Origin: Delphinus delphis
Taxonomy: Eukaryota; Chordata; Mammalia; Artiodactyla; Delphinidae
Reading direction: 5' to 3'
Assembly (NCBI RefSeq): GCF_949987515.2
Contig: NC_082698.1
Span: forward strand, 33,384,070-33,448,069
DNA: 64,000 bases
Part shown: piece after piece, positions 55,560 through 64,000 of the stretch
Numbering within the stretch: the stretch's first letter is position 1
How the letters are laid out: each line of letters starts with the position of its first letter
Notes under the pieces: generated by a model
Seen by the model: only the letters and a program-made list of their open reading frames with translations
What the model was told of the DNA's origin: nothing
Databases searched by the model: none
Made by a program: the position numbers and the translations under genes

Positions 55560-55945
55560 TTGTACTCTTTTTCAGATGACATCTGAAATGCCATCTCCTC
55601 CTGCCCACCACACATACACACCCTCAGTTCAGCCCTTCCTAAGCCTGTGCAGACCTCCTCAGCCTGACCCCCTCAGAAATCTTGTTTCTTTCCTGTTTTC
55701 CCATACATCTCCCTTTTATCCTGGGGTCGCTGCCACGTGCGCTCCTGTCCCTTGAGAACCCGTGTCCCCTTCTCACTGTTGTACAGACACAACCGGGGGT
55801 GCAGACCAGACCGCAGCCCCCATTCCCCGCTTGCACCTCCTAGCGTCTCCCCCAGAAGTCTCTTTCTCTTCCCAGCCGACCTCTGCCTGACCGGTCCCCG
55901 TCGTTCCCCTGAAGTGCGTTCTCCATAAATGCTTTCTGAAGGAAC
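55560..55945 (+). repeat. Possible L2 relic, CpG-rich in its second half
   Basis: 'cagatgacatctgaaatgcc' at the start and 'ctccataaatgctttctgaa' at the end suggest a decayed L2 3' end. 55730-55925 holds about 13 CpG in about 200 bp, which is unusual for an old repeat. Confidence 0.45.
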
Positions 55946-57844
55946 AAAACCCCCTGTCGTTATTCACTGTCTTACAAGCCCTTGAAAAGAATGCCACCAA
56001 CTCCCTCCTGTCCTGGCCTCATCAGGAGACACGCAGTCCCACTGTGGAGGGCAAGTCAACCAGAAACCAGGCTGTAAAATCTGGGCAGCCCGGTTCATCC
56101 AGCCACAAATGCTGTGACCCTTGTTTCTCCTTCCATCCTCACAACCTCGGGAAGACAGACCACCTTTAACTAGGTCAACAAGATTCACGGTCTCCGTTCC
56201 ACTCTCTCCCCCTTTGTTATCCTGGTTCTTGGTTGGAGGCACAAAATCTAATGTGATGATTTCTGTCTGGAAAAACACAGAAAGTTTCCCCAATTCTTGA
56301 CTGAACTGGACAAGAACCTTCCCATATGGAGAAGCACAGCTGTGAGGACGCTAGGACAGCATCAGTCCCTGCTGGGGGATTTTTCTAAAAAGTGTTCTGA
56401 GCTGGCTAGAGCTAGAATCCTAGCAACTTGAAGATAAAAGTCAGGAAAAAGGAAAACTGCTTTCAAAAAGCCAGTCCCATTAAACTCATGAGGAGCCGTC
56501 CGTCACAGGACGTGACCTTCTCACCCCCTCTTTTCCTCTCTGTTTCCACAAATGACCGAGCATAGCTTTCCGCTCGTGACCCCACAGACCAAACCCTTGG
56601 TAAATAAAGGGGAATAAACAGCTGCTGCAGAAAAACACTCCTTGCTCGGACCTACCCCCTGCCCCAAACCGTCTGCCTCAAGTGGTCCCTTCACATTTAC
56701 ATGCTGCACCACAATAGACCAATGAGCAACCCATTTCCTTGTAACAAATGAAGAAAATGTTGATGCAACATGAAATCATGTTCCACGGTATCGAGGACTC
56801 GCTGGAAACAAGCTGAAAGACAGCCTGAGTGAGTTAGTTATCTTGTTTGCTTTACCCCGTATGTAAGCTGCACAAACACAAGTCTTACAAAATGAGGGGT
56901 TCTTGAACTTGTGTGTGTTTGTGTGTGAGTGTGTGTTTATTAATAGACAAGTGAAAGCACAGCATTATTCTCATTCCTGTGCAACTTTCGCTCCACCTCC
57001 ACTTGTGTAACCAGGTCAGATCAAGCCTGAGTTACATGAGAACACGGATTTTAACTTTAACAAATACATAAAGTCATGACCCTTTTGTTTGGATATGCTG
57101 CCTGCTCCAGACAGGCAGAAAAGCCACCACTAAAACCAAGAAGTATACAAGACTTCACAATTTATTAAGAAGATTAGCTGGCTTGAGTTTGTCCACTAAT
57201 GATTAGTTGCAAATGTGTGTTCCCTCAGAAGCCTCAGAGGTCAGGTAATTCAAGGAATAGTTTGGTTTAATTTTGTTTCTTTTTCTTCTTGATGTGTTAC
57301 TGTGTGCTGTAAATTAAGGGCTATTTTAAGTACACCCATTCCTAACCAGATTATATACAATATGGCAAGCCCACCTTAAATACTGTATGTTTTTTCGCTT
57401 CCCACTATATTTGTAGAACTGCCTGCTGTGAAATTACAAAGTTCATGGTTCAGCTGAACTTTTGAACTCAAGTGAGGATTTGACACAGCAAAACAATCTA
57501 AATGAACCCAACACGAAGTTTTCATAGTCGAAACTGCTTTTCAGCCTATTGTCTGGGGTAATTGGGTAGGAAAGTTCTTTATTGATGTTGTAAAAACTAC
57601 CAGTTTAATAACAGGCAGAGGGAGTGGAGAGGAGATGGGTGGATGTACCTTGGAGTGTCTAAAATCACGCTTCTTTGCGAGTTCACTGAACTCTACCTGA
57701 CCCGTGAGGAAGGTCTTCCTAGGATAAGCCACCAACTCCAGGGTTTGTGAGCGGATGGCTGCAGGCTGCCAGCTCTTAATACCTCAGAGCGGGATGATTT
57801 CTCCCATGCTACACAAAATGATAATAATATCCATTTTAAAAATA
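55946..57844. other. No gene or repeat recognised
   Basis: Long repeat-free stretch with an interrupted TG run at 56909-56938. Frames at 55964-56293 (-) and others have no domain. A candidate block for conservation testing. Confidence 0.45.
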
Positions 57845-58080
57845 GTAGCCACTACCATGCATCAAATGGCTACCAAGTGCCAGGTCCTTTACATTCATTT
57901 TTTTTTCATTCAATCTTCCCCAAAACTCAATGAGGCTGCTCTTACCATCTCTATTTTACAGATGAACAAACTGGGACCAGAGAGATTGAGCAATTTGCCC
58001 AAGATCACACAGCTAGCATGTGGCCCCTCTGTGCCTCAGTTTTCTCATCTGGAAAACAAAAAGTTGGACAAAGTGATCTG
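57845..58080 (-). repeat. MIR, antisense, with adjoining MIR core piece
   Basis: 'caagtgccaggtcctttaca', 'tctattttacagatgaacaa' and 'caatttgcccaagatcacac' give antisense MIR. 58027-58060 ('tctgtgcctcagttttctca') is a short sense-oriented MIR core joined to it. Confidence 0.8.
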
Positions 58081-58159
58081 AGATTTGAGGTTTTGGGTGC
58101 TGGCATATGCACATGGGGAACTGGAGCGAGAGAACTCCACGCAGAAGACAGAAGAGCTT

Positions 58160-58360
58160 TTGTTCACAGTATCTCATTTAACCCTAACAAAACCTGAGGC
58201 AGGTAGGATTTTGTTACCCGCCCCCCACAACCCTGCACCGACTTTATGGAAGAAATTGAGTTTAGGTGGGTAAGTTGACTTGCCCAGGGTCCCACAGCTG
58301 GCAAGAGCAGAGTCGGGATAAAATTTCTGACTCTAAAGCTTAGTCTCCTTCTGCCTCTTC
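58160..58360 (-). repeat. MIR, antisense
   Basis: 'gtatctcatttaaccctaac', 'aggcaggtaggattttgtta', 'acttgcccagggtcccacag' and 'gactctaaagcttagtctcc' are reverse-complement MIR motifs. Confidence 0.85.
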
Positions 58361-58699
58361 ACTGCAAAGTCAGTGTGATGTCATTCAGAGTTCCTCGCTT
58401 CCACATCTCAAATTTGGACTGAGTTTGAAAGTAAGGGCTGGCAGGCTGGGGGTGGGAATGAAGGTTTGCTTTGCTTGGCTAAATATCAGATTGATTCCTA
58501 CAGTGTTTTCATTTTAAAACTCAAAACATCACCTCCTGGATTTGGGAGTAAATGTGCCCAGAAAGCTCTCCTACAGTGTGATGCTAACTCTTGTTATCAC
58601 TATGCACCCACCATCACCACCCTTTGGAGGGACAGCTCCTGAAAATGCTAACAAAAGTCTGCTGGACACTAATAGTTGAGATAAGCTGCATAAAATGCT
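58361..58699. other. No gene or repeat recognised
   Basis: Unassigned, average composition. Confidence 0.4.
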
Positions 58700-59559
58700 T
58701 AGTCTAGCCCTTTAGTAAAGACTTAACAAAATTACCTATTATATTTTTATTATTCCTCCTTTGAAAGTAAGGATATGGGCACCACCACTACACACCCCTG
58801 TCATATGGGGTCCAGCAAACCTTCTCTCTTATATTTTGCCTATATCTCTTGTAAAGAATATATAGTTAGATTTTCCTTTTTATTTTGACACTTTTATCTT
58901 TTAATTGAGCACATCATCCATTAATATTTAATGTTATTAATTAATGATTTATATGGGTTCAAATCTACCATTTTATAATTTGCTTTCCAAGCTATCCTAC
59001 CTGTTCTATGTTCCTTTTGCCTTTTATGTCTTCTATCAGGTTAATTGAATATTGGTTTATTACTCCACCCATCCCACCATTTGCTTGGAAATATATACAC
59101 TTAGACTATTTTTAAGGGGCCACCCTAGAGATTATAACATGCATCCTTGATTTAAGTTCTAGTGTGATTTGAAAATTTTACCCCTTCCCTATTAACCCCT
59201 CCTACAAAATGTCATGCCAGATTAGTCTGTACTTTGAACTACCATAAATATTATAATGGTTTCATACAGTCAATATTAATTTAGATTTACCAAACATTTG
59301 CCTTTTTTGTTGCTCTTCTATCTTTCTGCATCTCTGAGCTTCCATTTAGGATTTTTCCTCTGCCTGAAGAACACCCTTTTATATTTCCTTTTTTTTTTGC
59401 AGTCTGCTGATGATAAGTTTGTTAACTTTTGTTTGTCATTCTTAAGGGATATGGTCCTGCATTTAGAATAGTAGGTTGGCAGTTCTTTACTTTCAGCACA
59501 TCAAAGATATCATTTCATTGTTTTCTGGCTTCCACTGCTTCACTGAGAAGTCATTCACT

Positions 59560-59776
59560 CTTTTTTTTTTTTTTTTTTTTTTTTTGCAATACACGGGCCT
59601 CTCACTGTTGTGGCCTCTCCCGTTGTGGAACACAGGCTCCGGATGTGCAGGCTCAGCAGCCATGGCTCACAGGCCCAGCTGCTCCACGGCACGTGGGATC
59701 CTCCCAGACTGGGACATGAACCTGTGTCCCCTGCATCGGCAGGCGGACTCTCAACCACTGCACCACCAGGGAATCA
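59560..59776 (-). mobile_element. CHR SINE, short form, inside HAL1-like element
   Basis: T25-type tail complement (59561-59585), then GCAATACACGGGCC; the right end reads CCACCAGGGAATCACC instead of the usual GGGAAGCCC. An imperfect TSD (tcattcact / ccattcatt) flanks it. It disrupts the ORF1 relic. More substitutions than other short copies. Confidence 0.93.
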
Positions 59777-60779
59777 CCATTCATTGTTTCTTTTGAGAAG
59801 TTAGATGTCAGTCTAAATGTTCCTTTGTAAGTAATCTGTATTTTTTTCTCTGGTTTTTTTAAAGATTTATCTTGTGTTTGGTTTTCAGCAGTTTTACTCT
59901 GATGTATCCAGGTGTGTGTTTCTTTACATTTAACCTGTTTGGGTTTGAATCTGTGGCCTGATGGTTTTAGTAGTTTAGAAAAATTCTCAAACTTTACCTC
60001 TTCCAATATTACTCCTGCCCCATTTTCTCTCCTTTCTACTTCTGGGATTCCAAACACATATACATTAAATCTTCTCACTCTTTATGTCTCTTACCCTCTC
60101 TTCTGTATTTTGTCTTCCTGTACGTCATTCTGGATCTTTTCCACTGACATATCTTCCACTTCACTAATTCTCTCTTCAGTCCAGTCTAATCTTCTATAAA
60201 GACTATCAACTGTATTTTTCATTTGGGTTATTGTGTTTTTCAGTTCCAGATTTTCTATCTGATTCTTTCTCAAATCTACTATGTCCTTTATTTAGTTTCA
60301 AGATTGCTGCCAAAATTCTCAATCTCGTCATTTATTCCTTTGAATATTAAGCAGAGTTATTTTAAAGTCTGTGTTTAAAAATTCCAATATCCAGAGACCA
60401 CATGTGTCTGTTCTATTATCTGGTGTTTCTCTTGATTTCATTCACGTTTTCTTGTCTGCATGCGTGCTTGTTTATTTTTTATTGTATACCACATGCTGTG
60501 TTTGGAAAATTATTCGTAGAGTTATTCTGAGACCTAGAGTGTTATCCTTCTCTAGAGAGGATTTATATTTGATTGTTGCAGGTGCATAGGGACACTAGTA
60601 ATCAAAATTACCTTAATCTAATTTCAAAGACTGATATCATCCAAAGCTGTGCTTTGAGAAAGCCCAAAGTTTACTCTTTCTCCTAAGGTGCAGACTTTCA
60701 AGAGCTCAACTCAAAGGGGCAATGGTGGAACTTGTCAGCCAACCACTTTTATAGGTCTTGAATTCCAAATTTGTTTTCT

Positions 60780-61145
60780 TTTTTTTAATTAAAAAAAATT
60801 TTATTTTATTTATTTATTTTTGACTGCATTGGGTCTTCATTGCTGCACACGGGCTTTTTCTAATTGCGGCAAGTGGGGGCTACTCTTCATTGTGGTGCAC
60901 ACGCTTCTCACTGTGGTGCCTTCTCTTCCTGAAGTTGCAGAGCACAGGCTCTAGGGCACGTGGGCTTTCAGTAGTTGTGGCACGTGGGCTCAGTAGTTGT
61001 GGCTCTCGGGCTCTAGAGCTCAGACTCAGTAGTTGTGGTGCACGGGCTTAGTTGCTCTGCAGCACATGGGATCTTCTCGGACCAGGAACCCATGTACCCT
61101 GTGTTGGCAGGCAGATTCTTAACCACTGCACCACCAGGGAAGCCC
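60780..61145 (-). mobile_element. CHR SINE, long form, with perfect TSD
   Basis: The tail complement (attttattttatttattta) leads into a long body with three CAGTAGTTGTGG units, ending CCACCAGGGAAGCCC. A perfect 15-bp TSD, ccaaatttgttttct, lies at 60765-60779 and 61146-61160. Confidence 0.96.
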
Positions 61146-61504
61146 CCAAATTTGTTTTCTCAACCTCATGATACACAGTTAAAAGTGCTGATCAGCCTCT
61201 CAACTACTACCTCACCCAGATTCCACAAACACCCTAAGTGCCAGGCTCATCTTTTCTGGATTTCCTTCTTCTCTTGGATCTTGGACCAGTAGTTCTTCAC
61301 TATCTCTTTGTCTCTTTGATGTCTTCAAAAAGATATTTTTAATATATTTTGTTTAGCTTTTCTCGTTATCCTCAGTAGGAGGGTTGGTCTGAATTACCTC
61401 AGCTCTAATTATTGATATTGTAAGTTTTGAAGTCTTTAAAAAAATGTTCTTTACTTTGAGATTGTTCTCTTTATAGATTTCTTTTTGCATTAAAATACTA
61501 TTTT

Positions 61505-61618
61505 TCATACAAACTACTATATATAAAATAAACAACAAGGTCCTACTGTACAGCACAGGGAACTATATTCAATATCCTGTAATAAACCATAATGGAAAAG
61601 AATATGAAAAAGAATATA
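61505..61618 (+). repeat. L1 3'UTR fragment
   Basis: 'actactatatataaaataaa', 'caaggtcctactgtacagca' and 'cctgtaataaaccataatgg' match the artiodactyl L1 3'UTR also seen at 33245-33345. It lacks the terminal A-rich end, and no TSD is visible. Confidence 0.85.
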
Positions 61619-61669
61619 AATATCCCAAAATTATTTTGAAGTTTTAAGCATTCATAAAATGATTTATTA

Positions 61670-61830
61670 GTCCAGGAACAATTAACAAACTCATAGGGTG
61701 GGTACTGTCATTATTACCATTTTATAGATGAGGAGACTGGTTCATATAAATTTCATAATGTAACTTGCTCAAGATGGTACAGTAAGCAAGGACTGAGTCA
61801 GATTTCAAATCCAGACTTAATCTTTCTCTG
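61670..61830 (-). repeat. MIR, antisense
   Basis: 'ttaccattttatagatgagg', 'taacttgctcaagatggtac' and 'gatttcaaatccagacttaa' are reverse-complement MIR motifs. Confidence 0.8.
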
Positions 61831-61857
61831 GAAATTGAAGATTAACCTTTAAATTTT

Positions 61858-62490
61858 CTATTGTGTTCAAATATACATAACATAGAACTCATCATTTTAA
61901 GTGTACAGTTCTGTGCCATTAAGTACATTCACTGTGACCACCTAGAGGGGTGGGACAGGGAGGGTGGGAGGGAGGGAGATGCAAGAGGGAAGAGATATGG
62001 GAACATATGTATAACTGATTCACTTTGTTATAAAGCAGAAACTAACACACCATTGTAAAGCAATTTACTCCAATAAAGATGTAAAAAAAAAAAAAAAGTA
62101 CATTCACAATGTTGTACCATCAACACCACCATTCATTTCCAGAACTTTTTCCTCTTATCCATTGAACCTCTATACCCATTAAACACTAATTCCCCATTCT
62201 CATCTCCTGCCAGCCCCTGGCAACCACCATTCTACTTTCTGTTGCTATGAACTTGACTACTCTAGGTACCTCATATAAGTGGATTCATACAATATTGTCA
62301 TTTTGTGACTGGATTATTTCTTTTAGTCTAATGTCTTCAAGATTTATCTATGTTGTAGCATATGTCAGAGCTTCCCTGCTTTCTTAAGGCTGAATAACAT
62401 TCCATTGTATGTGTATACCACATTTTGTTCATTTATTCATCAGTTAATGGACACTTGAGTTGCTTCCACCTTCCTTTTTTTATTTGCAAT
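61858..62490. repeat. Ancient L1M relic, split by a tiny young L1
   Basis: 'acatagaactcatcatttta', 'agtgtacagttctgtgccat', then after the insert 'ttgtaccatcaacaccacca', 'ctggcaaccaccattctact' and 'ggctgaataacattccattg' form one colinear old L1M 3' sequence. It is the same kind as 7617-8040. Confidence 0.8.
61933..62095 (+). mobile_element. 163-bp young L1 3' end with perfect TSD and G-rich tract
   Basis: Extreme 5'-truncated L1: only the last part of the 3'UTR ('gtataactgattcactttgt', 'tactccaataaagatgtaaa') and an A tail remain. A perfect 12-bp TSD, aagtacattcac, lies at 61921-61932 and 62096-62107. Seven G3-4 tracts occupy 61947-61976. Confidence 0.93.
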
Positions 62491-62514
62491 TTATGTTATT
62501 TGAAAGCCTTAGTA

Positions 62515-62920
62515 TGTTCATTCATCCTTTGATCATTCATTCAACAAATATCTGTGAGTTCTTATTGTAAACTCAGGAGTTTACAGCTGTGATAAGATAA
62601 ACAAGATTCTTGCTCTTAAACAGCTTTTATACTGGTGGGAGAAGCAGATGATAGACAAGCAAATGTATAAATTATAAAAAAAAAAAAGTCAGTTTAAGTG
62701 ATAGATACACATAGAACTAAGATAGGGTGATGTAATAGAAGTGAGTTGGAGGCTACTTTAGTTAGGGTGCTCCGGGAAGACATCTTTGACAAGGAAACTG
62801 TAAGCTAAAATTTGAATGTAAGCAGGAGCCAACATGTGAAGAGCATTCAAGGCAGAGAGACAGCAAGTACACAGGCCCTAAAGAGGAAACAAGCTTGAAT
62901 GCTCAAGGACAAAAAAAAAC
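62515..62920 (-). repeat. L2 LINE, antisense
   Basis: 'tcattcaacaaatatctgtg', 'tgctcttaaacagcttttat', 'gaagagcattcaaggcagag' and 'cagcaagtacacaggcccta' are reverse-complement L2 3' motifs in order. Confidence 0.85.
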
Positions 62921-63019
62921 AAAGGCCTGTGCTCAGGTCTCAGTGGTGAGAAGAATGGTGAGGAATGAAGAATGGTAGGCAATGCTTTTTTAAGACAGGA
63001 TAGGCAGTTTCGGCTTTTT

Positions 63020-63485
63020 TTTTTTTAGTAGGATGGAGTGGTAGGCATGTAAGGGCCCCACCCATATCATCTCAGAATTCTCATCTAAATTACAAATGTT
63101 ACTTACTGCAAACACCTGTGATTGTCTGCCTGAGGACTGCATGCATGGCAAGCCAAAATTTCTGGGGATCAATGCCCCTGGAAGCCACTCTCTGGCAGGG
63201 CATAGATAGATAAGTGCCACCACCATTGCTGGATAAATACAGGGAGTTGGTGGATAAATACCTAACCATGTACCTTGGTTGATATAACTGAGGCATGGCC
63301 TCAGTGTTTTTCAAAGTTCCTCAGCCGAATTGAGCTCCAGTTGTAGCTCATTATTTAATTACACACTCTGTTGGCTTCCACATCTCATGCCTCCACTCCC
63401 TTACAGGTGTTCCCTGGGATCACCTCCAAAATAAATAATTTTCACTAAAAATCCTTATCTCAGAATCTGCTCCTGGGAAGCAGAT
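63020..63485 (+). mobile_element. Probable ERVL/MaLR-class LTR relic
   Basis: 'gctggataaatacagggagt', 'aagttcctcagccgaattga', 'ctgggatcacctccaaaata' and 'aaaatccttatctcagaatc' resemble the 3' half of a mammalian LTR with an AATAAA signal near 63431. Confidence 0.5.
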
Positions 63486-64000
63486 GGGAAGAAAGATGGG
63501 AAGCCACTGGAGGAAATCTAATCTGTATTTTTAAAGAATCACTCAGGAACTTCAGGCTTCCAGCAAAATGTAACTTATATTGGACTAACCTTCCTATTAG
63601 TATTTATAAACGCTGGACAAAACAAAAAACAACAGTTTGAAGGCACCAGAGAGCAATTAAGAGCCAGCAGAAACTGGAGGGGATAGACTCTTAAAGAAGG
63701 GAACAAAAATGGATAAAATCTACTTTTATATAGATTTTCACCTAAGGGCACACCTCTGTCTGCAAAGTGCAGGACAGATGGAGCTCAAGCAGAAAGTGTC
63801 AGTTTTTATCAGGCTGAAGAGTCAGAGTCTGAAATTCAGAGTTGTCACAGCAGCTGAAAATGGAAATGAGAAATCCCAGAAACAGTGAGTCACAGAGACA
63901 GTGCCTCAAATTTTCCATATAAATTCTCCTCAACTCCTTGACCAATCCGCAACTGTGTATTCATGGAAAAGACCACAGAAACCCAGTGGAAAGTAACAGC
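63486..64000. other. Unassigned; possibly the 5' end of an old LINE
   Basis: A-rich text with 'agatggagctcaagcagaaa' and 'cagaaacagtgagtcacaga' recalls old L1/HAL1 5' regions, but the window ends before this can be tested. Confidence 0.3.

Larger units (their letters stand above)
58700..61430 (-). pseudogene. Antisense HAL1-like LINE relic with ORF1 remnant, split by two SINEs
   Basis: Decayed L1-related element in reverse orientation. On the minus strand 60273-60091 encodes a coiled coil (IENLELKNTITQMKN, LDWTEERISEVED) and 60078-59780 the following ORF1 RNA-binding region (YVFGIPEVERRENGAG, IQITYKGTFRLTSN). Non-coding motifs such as 'ccaccctagagattataaca' (59119) and 'ggtaattttttattg'-like text near 60470 fit HAL1, which carries ORF1 without ORF2. 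SINEs at 59560-59776 and 60780-61145 interrupt it. An ordinary old L1 ORF1 is the alternative. Confidence 0.75.

Overview
The window is non-coding mammalian nuclear DNA, almost certainly from a whale or dolphin. The main evidence is 20 copies of a tRNA-derived SINE whose left end reads GGCTTCCCTGGTGG. Its body, including the CGTCCGGAGCCTGTGCTCC segment, is typical of the CHR SINE family of cetaceans and their relatives. Nine copies are the compact form of about 200 bp with a pure A tail. Most copies have clear target-site duplications (TSDs). The rest of the repeat content fits a laurasiatherian mammal: artiodactyl-type L1, HAL1, old L1M, MIR, L2, MER5A, MER20 and MaLR/ERVL LTRs.

I recognise no intact protein gene, coding exon, structural RNA gene or CRISPR array. 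Open reading frames longer than 60 codons lie inside repeats or look like chance frames. The only real coding remnants are broken retrotransposon genes. One is an L1 ORF2 relic at 30597-33450, with its reverse-transcriptase active site mutated and two SINEs inserted. One is an antisense ORF1 relic of a HAL1-like element at 58700-61430. One is an antisense L1 ORF2 relic at 34290-35830.

Layout: 1-8.8 kb is dense in CHR SINEs set in MIR, L2 and old L1 debris. 8.8-13.6 kb is mostly sequence with no recognised repeat, plus a 9-bp minisatellite. 13.6-14.9 kb is an ancient L1M 3' end. 15-24 kb mixes SINEs, L2/MIR relics, purine-rich tracts and an inverted-repeat-ended DNA transposon relic. 24.4-27.7 kb holds three MaLR LTRs, a long GT microsatellite and a MER20 split by one of the LTRs. 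28.4-34 kb is a retrotransposon stack in which elements of at least three ages are nested. 34.3-35.8 kb is antisense L1. 36-48 kb is mostly sparse sequence with scattered SINEs and LTR relics. 48.4-49.3 kb holds a close inverted pair of CHR SINEs. 51.8-52.4 kb is a repeat-free stretch with unusually many CpGs. 52.5-58.4 kb is MIR/L2/MER20. 58.7-62.5 kb is antisense HAL1, followed by old L1 that carries a tiny, young L1 insertion rich in G tracts.

No operon-like or pathway relationship exists here. The readable information is a relative chronology of insertions, a few unstable repeats, and a small number of repeat-free stretches that might be regulatory. Repeat family names are from recognition of consensus features, not from a database search.
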